Assembly: GCA_013368325.1 (NCBI GenBank) | Contig: JAACJK010000220.1 | Coordinates: 930,001-994,000 of the forward strand | Source: Ephemerocybe angulata | Taxonomy: Eukaryota > Basidiomycota > Agaricomycetes > Agaricales > Psathyrellaceae | Length of the DNA stretch: 64,000 bases | Reading direction: 5' to 3' | Shown here: piece after piece, positions 36,183-47,596 of the stretch | How the letters are laid out: each line of letters begins with the position of its first letter | Numbering within the stretch: the first letter of the stretch is position 1 | The notes under the pieces: model-generated | Told to the model about the DNA's origin: nothing | Databases searched by the model: none | The model's input: the letters and a program-made list of their open reading frames with translations, nothing else | Translations under genes and position numbers: made by a program

Positions 36183-38887
36183 CTAGGCTATCTTTACTGG
36201 ATGAGGCATGGCTTTGAAAGCCATCATCCAACCATCGCTGTAAGTCGCGCCTTCTTTCGAGAGGTCGTGGCCTTTCGGACACTCCGTCGCACCTGGCTCT
36301 GGTAATTTGAATCCGTAATTGCCGTAGGACAAGCGACCGTCCTCCTCCATCGTGAGTTTCTTGCACTCTACACAGTGAACATTCCCCGAAGGTCGAATGT
36401 GCGAATTGTTCTTGGCTTGCTTCTCTTTTTCGTGTGCAAGAGCGAGCGAATCGGCGTCCAGACCTTCCCAGCCTGTTTCATACCTGTCCTCGTCGTCATC
36501 CTCGGAGTGTTTGTCGATTTCGTGGAGGATCTGGGAGGCAGTCAGTACTCCGAGAGTGCCTAATAGACTCGGAGATAACGTACAGCAGCACGCCAACCCA
36601 TGACGAGTCTCTTGTTGGCCCCCTTCTCTTTCCGGCACCTGAGGCACTCGACACGCTGGTTTAACCTATCTAGTTCTTCCCAGGTAACAGTGCTGGGATC
36701 TTCGCCTAGCGCCTTGATAACAGCTGCGGCAATCTTGGAGGCGTATTCGTCGAATGCGACCTGGTCACCGCCTTCGTTCCAGGGAACATTTGAGTCTACA
36801 TCATCGTCTTCAGCGTCCTGGTCGTCGTCGCGATCCTTCTTGCTGCCCTTCTTCGCCCTGTGTTTCTGAGCAAGGCATCCATGCGACAGAACAATCGGAT
36901 ATGTGAGGATTTCCGGACACCATTCGCAAGAGAACAGCGTGGTTGCCAAGTTCAGTGTCGAGGCGTCGGGTAGAATAGCCTTTCCTTTTCCCTTTTTCTT
37001 CGAACCCGAGGATTCTGTCTGTCCCTCAGTCGGCAAGAGCCTCAACAGGACCTCATCGGCTCGCTTCTTCCACTCATCGTAAATTTGAGGGAGCTTGTCC
37101 AGAAGTTTTGTGAAGTCCGGGTGGCCAAGTTTGACATCTGAAGGCGTGTCGTAGATCATGGATCGGAAGGGCTCAACGTGAGCAAGTTCGCGTTTGGGAG
37201 GGGCGAACTGCTGCTTTTCCCGATTAAGGGCAATATAATACTCGTGCAGCCAGGCGACATTGTGGGTCCTGTGGATGAGCAAAGCCTTCCTGTCCCGCTG
37301 GTCAAAGGTCTTCTGTAACTCATCAAGCGTGTCAATGAGCAGCTGTTCGAGCCTATTCCACTCTGTTTAAACCTTGAGTAAACCAGGAAAGCATTGGAAA
37401 AGCTTTGAACACCGACCCGCGTCGCTCAGCGGTTTCACTCCGCCCATGCCTGGCAAAGTCATGAGGGCGTCGTTCGACAGACGGTCGAGAATAGCGCCAT
37501 ATCCTAGTTATGCATTGTTCAGGTCGGGTATAACGTGGACAAGATATGGCATTACCTATTTCTCGCAGTCGTTCCTTTATCCTGATGTAACATGTAAGTT
37601 TGAGTCAGAGGGGACGAGGGTTCGAAGAGTGACATACGCCTCCTTCCTATTGCTACGACGATTTATGATGTCCTCCACTTTCGCTCGACCGACACGATAT
37701 TCCCACCCACGCCAGCCTCCAGCTGCCTAGTAGAGACACATTTATAGCATTTTACACTTAGAGATAACCAGGTGTGACACGAGGAAACGACTTACAATTC
37801 GTTTCCTCTCCCATTTCTCTTTCTCTTCCTTGACGTAACGGTCGAGGCGCGAGGTGGTTTTATCCTTCACCATTTTCCTCAACTCTTCCAGATATTTCTC
37901 GTAGATCGCACGAGGGTAGCCATGTCTACGCCCTGCATCATGGATGGTCAGGTCCGATGACAGGTAAGTCGAGCTGAAGATACTCACAGGCTGACCATGT
38001 CTCTCGGTCGTAGTAAGGCGCCAAAATGGAGCCAATCTTCTCCACTAAGGGCTCTTCCTCTCTAGTGGGGACGGGAATAAATCTTCACATAATGAGTACA
38101 CAACCATACATGCTAACTTGTGAAGGAGGATAAGCACGCACTCTTTTGTGATGCAGCCCTTGCACAGACGAAGGTAATACGGCCACATCCGTTTCAAGGA
38201 CACAGTCGTGTCGCAGGCCTATGATAAAATTATTACATTGAAAGTGAATGCCGGGGGAAACGAAGCGTACGGAGCAGGTACGTCCGTAGAGGAAGCTCGC
38301 ATACTGCGGTAGATTCATATCCTCTGGACACGCCGGGGGCTGAGGTTGAACGCGCTCAAACGCCTGTCAGATAAGCGGTTGAGACTTCTTCCTCTATGGA
38401 TGCAAATCATCGACCCACAGATTTCCAAAGAGGGAGCGCAACACTGCGATCGAGTAAGAGAGCCCGCATGGCATGGCTTGCTTTTGAAAGATTGAGCAAG
38501 TCAACTGGATCCAGATAGCTGAAAAGCTCCAGTAGGATGTCAAAGGGCATTTCCACCACCATCTTGAGCTGGCCACGCCGTCCTTTGACCTTCGCCCATG
38601 GGCCTTTAGTAGGGTTGCTGGTAGCAACCTTCGAGGACGCGACTTTCTGCTTCTTCCTCGCAGCTGTAGGCGCCTTGGTGGGTGCAGATTTCTCAGATAT
38701 ACGGGAGGTCCCCTGCCTACGAGGCTGAGCTGCACGTCCTTCCTTCGCTCTCGACGCCTTCCCAGCCTCCTGGCGTTCAGATTTCTCCGACTCGTCTTTC
38801 CGCTTCTGAACAATGCGAGCAGAAGAACGCTGCTGCGAGTTGTTAGTGAGAAGTATATATACGTCCCCTGCATTTGACACTCACCAT
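36183..38887 (-). CDS. F-box protein B with basic N-terminus and Cys-containing C-terminal region
   Basis: The start is ATG 38887 alone in its exon; intron GTGAGT...CTCGCAG joins it to QRSSARIVQKRKDESEKSER. A Lys/Arg-rich leader follows (KAPTAARKKQKVASSKVATS), then an F-box (MPFDILLELFSYLDPVDLLN, SKASHAMRALLLDRS). Several introns link YASFLYGRTC, an IYEKYLEELRKMVKDKTTS region and a long charged domain (PQIYDEWKKRADEVLLRLLP; FSCEWCPEILTYPIVLSHGC; RVECLRCRKEKGANK). The C-terminus (HCVECKKLTMEEDG, ATECPKGHDLSKEG) ends at 36183. CxxC pairs suggest zinc binding. I recall this architecture as a common Agaricomycete F-box family with unknown substrates. It is unrelated in sequence to the flanking F-box/LRR genes beyond the F-box. 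Confidence 0.8.
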
Positions 38888-39515
38888 TGCTGAATATTTA
38901 CCTGTGTCGGGGATTGTCGTGGGCGTTGTCACGATGGTGCAAGTTGAAGGGCAATTGGACCCCCGGGGCCCGGCATTTATTGACAGGGGGCTATTACCCG
39001 AAATGGGCGCCCGACTCGCACGTCGGGCGCATCAGATTGACTCAATCCCGCTCCAGTCGAGGTCGCTGCCGTTCTGTTCCTTTCGGACAGCGATTCACAG
39101 TCATCGTGCGTGCGGTGCCGGATTGCTTCGCCCGAGTGTATTGGACATCTGTACGTGTGGTAACTTTCGTAGCAAGTCTTGAAGGGACTGGGTACGTAGG
39201 CTATTTCGATGTCACAAGTACTCAGGCTTGGTCGTTCCAACTCGGTATACTGGAAATGTGCCTTTTAATCGTCCTTGTATTTTGCTCGTCTGGCCCAGCA
39301 ATGAGCACGATCTTCTGAGCAGCTTGTGGTCCCTCCGGGGAGGGGGCGGATGAAATACGGCAATTGCCGTTTGAATTTTCACGTTGACGGGCAAGCGCTT
39401 GAGTGAGTTTATCCTCGACCACGCTCAGATCAGGTTCGCCAGGTATGCTTTTGCGACGTCTACAAGCATATCTCTCTCTTACAAGGGGCGTAGCGTCGAA
39501 AGAGCACCTCTCGCC
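38888..39515. other. Divergent intergenic region between F-box genes B and C
   Basis: 628 bp. Contains short G/C-rich stretches and no supported gene; it must hold both promoters. Confidence 0.5.
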
Positions 39516-41230
39516 ATGTGGCCAATCTCGACCCAGCAGTTGCTGGAAGCGAATGGAAGACCGACCGTGCAAGCCCACCGCGACGCGATACACAAGCGAA
39601 TCCGTGACGTGAAGGAAGAACTACGCGTCTTGGACAACTGCCTCAACTCCATAGCTTCCGTCAACCGCCTTCCCGTCGAAGTCCTTTCTATGGTGTTTGC
39701 AGCCCATGCTTCGTTGGTCGCAGAGGATTACAGACCTTGGGACCGAGAGAGCCTTGCTGCGGTACGAGTCGGGCACGTATGCCAGCGCTGGAGGAACGTC
39801 GCCCTCGACTGCGCAGAGATTTGGGCAAGGCCTCTGTTTCACAACCTGGAACTCGCGAAGTACGCGGTCAAGAAGAGCCAGTCGCATGACACCGTTCTAC
39901 GCTCAGTGGGATACCAGGGCACAAACCGGTCGGCCGACGTTCTCCCTTTATACTTCGAGGCCATAACGCCAATTAGCCGCCTGCAATCCCTCGAGATAGA
40001 TCAAGGCGAAGTCGGCCGCGATCTTCTATCCACCCTGGTTGGACCAGCGCCCCTTCTCGAAAAGGTCTCCCTTTCGTTTTTCGATAGCCCTCAAGACTGG
40101 GAAGTACTGCCGAACAACCTTTTGCAAGGGGGTGCGCCGTTACTCAAACAATTCTCTATCAAGAACATGTGGATTCCTGCCATGGAAAAGCTTCCCTTGG
40201 CTGCGGGATTGACTCATTTACATTTAGAAACCAAGTCGGACCTGCAGGACCGCTACGAAACCCCTTCAAGCAAGGTGTTTTTCGGGGTTCTGAGAAACTT
40301 CCCTCTTTTGAAATCACTGCACCTCTCCGACTACCTTCCCAGAGACTGGGATTCCGATTCCATCAAACCCGACATATCGCTCCCAAATTTGGAGGACCTG
40401 TTCTTAGAGGATGGCGCAGAAGAAATGTATACCTTTTTCAACCCCGTCAAGATACCTAGGGCAGAAACCGTCTCCCTCAACATTATCCACGCACCTGCTA
40501 TCGGCGACGATGACCTGCTTCCCTTGGAGGGGGCGCTTGAGGGTCTCCTGGAGGCATGGGGGAAAAGGACCAAATGGGGGAAACAGAAAAAGACCAAATT
40601 TAAAGGCCTGCAGGAGTTCTCCGCTGCGATAAACTTCATGGAAGTGACCAAGTTCAAGTTCAAGTTCGACTCGGTTTCGGACGAAGACCCTCCCCATCTG
40701 ACCGTCAGCTTGCCTGGAGTTTCACGCGCGTTGGGCGGCCGTTACCTGTCCTCTATCTCTAACTTGATGCCTACATCGTCCCTCACTTGCTTGCGGGCGC
40801 GGGGCGAACTATCGGCGGAGCAGTGGCGGCCCTTCAGCCATATTGGAAGTCTTCGGCGCATTACCATCAAAAACGCGCGAACTCAATTGCAACAGCCGGG
40901 TTCATTACTGCGATGGAAGAAACTCCAACTCAAGATGCCACAGCAGACAGCGAGAGGGCCAAATCGACTCTAGCTTTCCCTGCCCTTCACACTCTCGAAT
41001 TCACCAATGTCAATTTCCCAATGTCTCGCGGCAGGGGTAGTCCTGAAGATTTCCGTCGAGTCTTGGCTGGTCGTCCGGCAGAGCATCGCATCACGACCTT
41101 TGTTATCTGGGAATGTGGCAGCTTCAGGAAGCAGGATCGGGAACGCCTGGAAAGTGTTCCAGGGCTGGACCTCTTATGGGACGAGCACGATGGTGGGATG
41201 TATGAGGTGCTCGACTTTATTGGCTTGTAG
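39516..41230 (+). CDS. F-box/LRR-like protein C with internal frame break
   Basis: Paralog of protein A. The ATG at 39516 starts MWPISTQQLLEANGRPTVQA; a helical leader (HKRIRDVKEELRVLDNCLNS) precedes the F-box (VNRLPVEVLSMVFAAHASLV; VGHVCQRWRNVALDCAEIW), then leucine-rich repeats (GVLRNFPLLKSLHLSDYLP; PNLEDLFLEDGAEEMY). The frame is open to 40973, but conserved sequence leaves it near 40880-40910 after LRRITIKNARTQLQ and resumes in another frame as TAGFITAMEETPTQ, FPALHTLEFTNVNFPM, ending DLLWDEHDGGMYEVLDFIGL at 41230. No intron keeps all conserved residues, so this is a genuine frameshift, a sequence error, or a pseudogene in the making. Confidence 0.72.
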
Positions 41231-41774
41231 GAGCGCATTGCAGTGTGTTATGTTTCTTGTTGCGATTTTTTTGGTGTCTACCGCTTGATCTCCTCAAATT
41301 GTAAATTCATATCCCAATCATTTCTACATTCATACAAACCAGGCAAAACACACGCGAATGAGATCCGACCACTTTCTACTTCTTCTGGCCTGCTTGCCAC
41401 GTCGCCTTTCGCTTGCTCGCGTCGCGTTTGTCCGTCCCGTCCCTTCGGGGGTGCCGGTGCGGGAGGAAGAGGAGCAAGCAAGAGTGAGCTTAATCGACCA
41501 GCGAAAGCTTTGGATGAGGGAATGGGTTGAAAGACGTGTCAAAAGCTGTGAGGAATTTAGCACAGATAGCCAGTCGCTAGGGGTCGTTTACGGTGCCACC
41601 AAGAAGCGCCGCCCTTGGAGCTGTCATACTGGCATGCCGGTCGCGAGACCTTGTCGTCGAAACTGGGCGCAGCGGAATTAGCCGCCTGCATACTTCTACG
41701 CTACAGGTCGCCAAGAATGAGCAAAGGAAACATATGTTACACACACCATTTAGTATTACAAAGGTGCAGAGAGT
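41231..41774. other. Convergent intergenic region
   Basis: 544 bp between the F-box C and RCL1 stops; short open frames only, nothing recognised. Confidence 0.5.
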
Positions 41775-43301
41775 CTAAGCGAGTGTCCGATTGGCATTCA
41801 CATAGCCAGTTCCGTAGCATGAATACAGGAGCTGCTTGCACTCCGGATCCGACGGTTCAGCGGGCACAATTTTGAAAGACGTGGCAAAGAAGTCTTTGAT
41901 ATCCCTTAAGAATTGGATCCTGTACGATAATGTCACCGTTATGACCGCGAAACATTGAGAACGGGGAGAAGTGTACGTACGTTTTTGCTGTAGGCTCTCC
42001 CATCCGACACCGCCCAACATCTTCACTTCCAAGCACCATCATAAGGAGCACGAGGCACTGGTGCTTCCGGTCGGCACATCCTCCTTTATCAAGTTCTGTG
42101 AGCAACGCCCGAGTCGCTTTCAGGGCAATGTCCTCTGGTAGGACGCCGGGTTCGGAGATGGCTTCTGCGCAGTGCAGCGCAGTGGTCGTGGATTCGGCGA
42201 GAAGGGTAAGAGCATATCCGGGGGACCTATTCATTCGACAGACAATCAGAAACGCGACCCAGGTAGAGGTGGGAGGTAGCATACTTTCCACTTTCCTCGC
42301 CCTTATAGACGTCGGAGTACAGGTAGATGTCGGGGATGTAGCGATTGAGGATTGACCGTGAGGCTTCGATCATTCGATTGGAGAATTGAGGGTTTACGCG
42401 GACTGCGTGGCTATAGCACAATGTAAGGTAAACTCCTGGTCCAGAAGTTGAGCTGGAGGATACATACGCAATACCTCTGATCCTTTTAATTTTGCCAGGG
42501 TCAACGAAATTCAACGTTTTCACCTGCTTGACGATGGGGCACAGGAATTGTACTTCGCCCCCACCATTTGGCGCTGCACCTCGCTTCTTGATCTGGTTAT
42601 GAGGTATGTGGTTTAGATTGCCAAATCACAAACGAGTGGGAGGCGGGCACTTACCCTGAGCTCCAAACCGTCCGAGATACCAAATAACTGCAGATGAGGC
42701 AATGTCACTGTTCGAAGAAGGTCGGCCTACTTGACGTTTAGTCAGCTCTTTGGTATGGCAAGGGTTGCAGCCTCACGAGAAGGAAACAAACGCACTGATA
42801 GGTCGTGTTCGTCGGTGGTGATACCCTTCAGCGTCAAGTTGACTGCTTTCTTCGCAAACGGTGCAAGCATGATAATTGGCTCCATGAAGTATCCTATCGA
42901 TCGTGATAGCGGGCATTCGTGGGTTATGGGACCACCGGCGATGATTCCTGGCTTGAGGAGGATCGCAGTACCTGTGCAGAGAGAACAGCTTGGTCAAGGC
43001 TGGGACTTCGATTTCGGGGGAAACAACTGACCAGTGACGGAGATCTCAATAATTGTTCCATTCGTCACCTTCTCCAACAGTCGTAGGAGACTGACTTCAA
43101 AGTCTAAATCAATGTGTATCCCTGTTCAATAAACTGGACATTTGGGTTATAACGTCAGTTCTCACCTCTTAAACCAGGATTCTTGTCATCAGTCCGGATT
43201 TTGTCAATCTTGACATGTCTTCCGCTCAGTATGGAGAGCACCAGACGGTTTCTGAAGTGTTCATGACCACTAAAGTGGACGAGGGTCGTGGGGGTAGCCA
43301 T
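41775..43301 (-). CDS. RCL1: RNA 3'-terminal phosphate cyclase-like protein Rcl1
   Basis: Nucleolar factor of the SSU processome, needed for early pre-rRNA cleavage with Bms1; not an active cyclase. The ATG at 43301 gives MATPTTLVHFSGHEHFRNRL, then VLSILSGRHVKIDKIR. Introns of about 50-60 bp separate DFEVSLLRLLEKVTNGTIIE, GITTDEHDLSADLLRTVTLP, KRGAAPNGGGEVQFLCPIVK, VNPQFSNRMIEASRSILNRY, SPGYALTLLAESTTTALHCA and DRKHQCLVLLMMVLGSEDVG. The tail reads IKDFFATSFKIVPAEPSDPE, with stop 41775-41777. Motif order and length (about 400 aa) fit Rcl1. It is divergent from the copper oxidase gene with only 178 bp between start codons. Confidence 0.9.
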
Positions 43302-43479
43302 AAGAGCCTCAGGCGCTCTTGCAGAAATAATTTTGATTGGCCGAACGGACGGATCAAAATGCGGCCCGGCTGTCTGCAGCCCCTGTCGAGCACCGAACGA
43401 AACGCAGCACCAACCATCATCAGTATCTGGCATTTTCGGGATCTCGCCCACTCACATTCCTTTAGAATTCGGACACCCA

Positions 43480-45732
43480 ATGCTCTCAGTCGTTCTCTTT
43501 TTATTTCTGTCTTGTATATCGTTCGCCTTGGCACGGGAAAGCGCATGGAATGGCCTCATCTTGCCTGGATCTCAGAAAAGCAATGCAATGTTCACCCCAT
43601 TCTACGTCCCGCCAGGGGCGAAAAGCTACGACTCGAACTCTCCTCTGGTGATGTACTCAGGCGACTGGGGTGAGCTATTTTCAAGCAACGCCTTTCAGCA
43701 TTCTATCAGGTCGTCTTCGCGCCAGAACGCTACGGTCCTGTTCTCCTTTGCAGGCACTGGGATCGAATGGTTCGGAAACAGAGACGACAGGCATGGCTCT
43801 GCCACGGTATACATTGATGGGAAGCATCTCGAAGATGTGCTTCTGTGGACCAGTAGCAAGAAAACGCAACGGCAGCAGCGACTTTTCGCCAAATACGACC
43901 TTGCTCTAGGGTCCCACACTCTGAGGATCGTCAACGCTGGCGGTGCTGGCGGTGACCTCGTCGACGTGGACGCTTTCGTTGTGACAGGGAAGGCGACCAC
44001 CAGATTGCACGGAATTGACACTCTGAGGGGTCTTCGGCGCGATGGCACACCTCTGTGGACGCTGAGGGAGGAAGGTTCTTCTGGAATCAACGCAATGCAG
44101 CTGGCCATCATCTCGCCTACGCACGCTCTTCTGATCGACAAGGTTGAGCACAACCCCCTCGACGTCAACGGACACCCAGCCTGGGGAGCGTTGTACAATC
44201 TTGATACACACGCCGTCAAGCCTCTCAACATGCAGTCCAACTCTTTCTGCGCTGGCGGCACCTTTCTGGGAAACGGTACCCTCATCAACGTTGGCGGGAA
44301 CCCCGTTGTCGAGGCGCATACATCTGCCGCAGACTTTGGCGATCTAGATGGACTTCAAGCAATACGTATCTTCCAGCCATGCGACTCGCCGAATGCTGAT
44401 GGGTGCGACATGTACGAGAACCACGAGCGTGTCAGGACAGCCTCGCCACGCTGGTATAATACAGTCATCCGAATCGAGGACGGGAGCGCTATGATCATTG
44501 GCGGTGCCAAGAAAGGAGGCTGGATGAACAATGCTACTGTCAACAACCCTACGATTGAATACTATCCGCCAAAGAACCTCCATGGCTCGAATGGGTTGCC
44601 TCTCGAACTGCGCTTTTTCCTGGACACTCTTAACTCCAACCTATTCCCAATCACCTTTTCACTGCCGGACGGTACCGTGTTTATGGCTGCCAACCAGGAC
44701 GCCATGATCTATGACTGGGCTTCGAACACCGAACGAAGGCTCCCGAAGATACCCAATGGAGTTCGTATCAGCTACCCTATGACTGGCACTGGCGTCTTGC
44801 TCCCACTATCCCCAGATAACGGCTACACGCCCGAAATTCTGTTATGCGGAGGTTCTACCATCGACGATACTCGTACTGGCTACGATATCTCGTCCCAGGA
44901 ACCCGCCTCGGCTCAGTGTTCCAGGATGGTCCTAAACGACGCTGGAATCGAGGCTGGTTGGCAAGTCGAGGAGATGCCGGTACCTCGCACCATGGCAGAT
45001 GCTATCCTACTTCCCACTGGCGACGTCCTCATTGTCAACGGCGCTGCAACTGGAATTGCTGGGTATGGGAATGTCCAAAACCAAGTTGGAGCTTCGAATG
45101 CGGACCACCCTGTTCTCACCCCCGTCGTATACTCGCCGGCAAAGCCTGCTGGGAGCAGGTTCTCATCAGACGGAATGCCTGCGAGTCAGATTGCTCGCCT
45201 GTATCATAGCGTGGCGAGCTTGACGCCGAGGGGGGATATCATGATCGCAGGGAGTAATCCGAACCTCGACAGGAGCGAGGTCGCATACGGGACAGAGTAT
45301 AGGGTGGAGTGGCTCAGTCCGCCGTATGTGCAGATGAATCGCCCTGAGATCATTTCGACGCCGAAGAACTTGATGTTTGGAAGCACAGTGACTATCCAGG
45401 CGAGTTTGCCTACAGATATACAGGACATCAAAGGTGAGGTTCCTTTCCGTCGGTTCTAGATGGCTTGTGCTGATGCAAATTTTCCAGTGGCTATCATGGA
45501 CTTTGGGTATGTTACGCATGCCGTGCATGCGAATTCGCGAATGGTGTACCTCCGAGCGACGAGGGAGGGGAGTAACGTGGTTAGGATTGAGGCGCCTCCA
45601 AACGGCGGGGTCTATCCGCCAGGCCCTGGGTGGCTTCATGTTATCGTGGAGGGTGTTCCTAGCAAAGGGGTCAAGATTATGGTAGGCGATGGGGCTAGCC
45701 CTCCAGTTGACAACGGTGCCTTAGAGAAGTGA
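43480..45732 (+). CDS. Glyoxal-oxidase-type copper radical oxidase with N-terminal extra domain
   Basis: Secreted enzyme that oxidises aldehydes or alcohols and makes H2O2 for peroxidases in lignocellulose decay or wall remodelling (AA5_1-like). The ATG at 43480 starts a signal peptide (MLSVVLFLFLSCISFALARE). Residues about 20-165 form an additional predicted beta-rich domain (LFSFAGTGIEWFGNRDDRHG; SATVYIDGKHLEDVLLWTS). The catalytic part follows: SNSFCAGGTFLGNGT (Cys of the Tyr-Cys cofactor), RTASPRWYNTVIRI (cofactor Tyr), ASQIARLYHSVASLTPRGDI (axial Tyr and His) and, after a single intron (about 45434-45486), YVTHAVHANSRMVYLRA (Cu His). All ligands are present. About 735 residues, longer than typical GLX (~560). 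Substrate not predictable. Confidence 0.9.
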
Positions 45733-46035
45733 GTTTCATGAGCCTTGTTGCTCCGATGTTCTGCTGGAATGACACATCCTTCATCGCAGCGTTTTGGAGA
45801 ACACAAATGTTGACCAGTACGGGTCGTCGAGGGGTGGAGATGGTATGGATGACGGTGCCGCCGAGTGACTTGGACAAATGCACACACATTCCTATTCGCT
45901 TGTGCCCGCTCTCGCCTTGAAAGAACGACAACCTATCTGTGAAAGTCAAAAGTATCGTGGTGCATGTAATGTATAGCAGGATCATATAATACAACGTATC
46001 TATACATCTCTCAAGGTCGTGGCCCAAATCTTCAT
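45733..46035. other. Convergent 3' flanks
   Basis: 303 bp between the copper oxidase and PNO1 stop codons; nothing recognised. Confidence 0.5.
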
Positions 46036-47118
46036 CTACATCGCCCGCTGCTTCATCCTCGCGCTGACCGTGCGGAGGCCAGAGTAGACTTTGCCTGGTG
46101 GCGAACCGAGGATAAGAGAAACGATGGCGTCCCGAGCAACCTTGATATTTTGGAAGGAGCCCATGATGTGAATCTTGCTATTGGAGGAGAAAACGAGGTC
46201 AGCCCTCTATCGAGGGATGCTGAGATGGATGGGGAACTTACGTATCGGCGAGGACGATTCGTGTCCGACTCGCATTCTCGATGGTGAATTTTGTCTTTCC
46301 GTCCTGTCCAGCGATACGGCCAATGGCTCGGGAAAGATGGTCGCCGTGCAGCGTTTTGACGTCCTTGATCTCGAAGGAGTCGAGGTAGAGATCGTCTAAC
46401 CGCAGGAGGGCAATCGCGTCCTGTTTTGGCATTGGAGATTAGGAGAAGTGTGGTGGTGGAAGGAGCGGCTACGCACGTTAACGTCGAATCCGAGCGAGTA
46501 GGCTTTGCAGAAATCGGCGCCTTTCTGGATAGCACCGATGTCTTTGGTGAGTTTTGATGTCTAGTTCCACGGGAAAAGGTTAGCTATACACATCCAGTAG
46601 TAAGGGCGAAGGCGACGGACGCACCCTGATCTCAATGCACCTCCGCTGGACGTTCATCCGGACTTGCAAGCCCAAGATTTCAGTCAGAGGTCCAAAGATG
46701 TTGACCCAGTCCTTCTTGAGCGGCGTCATGCGGTGTGGGGGTATCGGCACGCGTCGCGACTCGGATCGGAGCAGGGTCTTCTGCGCACTCGCAGAGGCGG
46801 GGGGAACAGGGGGGCGTCGGTGGTGGCGGAGGGATCAGCATCGATCATGAGCTCGTCGTCGTCGTCGGCGTTCGCGCTCGTTGATTGCGGCACGGGGAAC
46901 AGGTCTTTCGTGAAGCCCTCCGGCAGGTCCGCGGTCTCGGTGATGTCGTGCATCTCCTCGTTGTCGTCGTCGGTGGAGGCATTGTGGGATAAGGAGGAGG
47001 AGGAGGGGTCTGTGGGCTTGTTGGTTCCGGGCTTGGCGCCGTTTTTGCGGGTGATTTTGCGCCTGTTTTTCTTGTGCGCTTGTTGGGAGGTCTCTGCCTG
47101 CGTTAGTGCGACGACCAT
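46036..47118 (-). CDS. PNO1: Pno1/Dim2 KH-domain ribosome assembly factor
   Basis: KH protein that binds the 3' end of pre-18S rRNA, recruits Dim1 and regulates Nob1 cleavage. The ATG at 47118 starts [20 protein letters not shown]; an acidic, Asp-rich segment follows. The conserved body is [100 protein letters not shown] and [20 protein letters not shown], ending RMKQRAM with stop 46036-46038. Introns are short. Near 46800 the acidic N-terminal frame and the conserved body are not in the same frame; either a weak-donor intron removes part of the acidic region, or a C-run indel is present (see findings). Identity is certain. Confidence 0.92.
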
Positions 47119-47596
47119 TTTTTGATAAGGAGGGGTGGGGTGGGGCGATTAGAGGTTTGGGAGAGCCTTGAGGACGATCAAGCAAAAATTGGAAGCGCGC
47201 GATCAATTGAAATAGGCGAGTCACATGGTCCCCTAATACAGGCATGTCATTGTCAAGTTGGCGAACGCTTTTACTAAGTGCTTCGACTTTCAAGGGGTTT
47301 TGTGTTTTAAAAAATTATAGGGTGTTTTGTTTGATACAGCGACTATGGATACAGAGCAGAGGTAAGTGAATAATTGCTAAGGTAAAGAGTGTGGACGCCA
47401 TATGGGCAAGGGTATGCAGGGTGACAGAAGCAGTGCTATGCAGAGAGGGGTTGATGAAGTGCGAATGAACAGTGAAAGGGAGGGGTTGCGAATCCAAGGC
47501 GAAATTCGAAGGTGGATCCATCTCCAGAGTGATGCAAAAAGTCCAGGTGTGGTCGTACAGAGTCGTGAATGTGTATCGAAGAGAAATGAAAGAACG
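47119..47596. other. PNO1 upstream region
   Basis: 478 bp with an A/T-rich stretch (47300-47330). No gene seen. Confidence 0.5.

Noticed and set aside
40852..40898. 47-nt intron repairing the F-box gene C frame
   Set aside because: It would delete an LRR strand that is conserved in paralog A, so a frameshift explains the data better.
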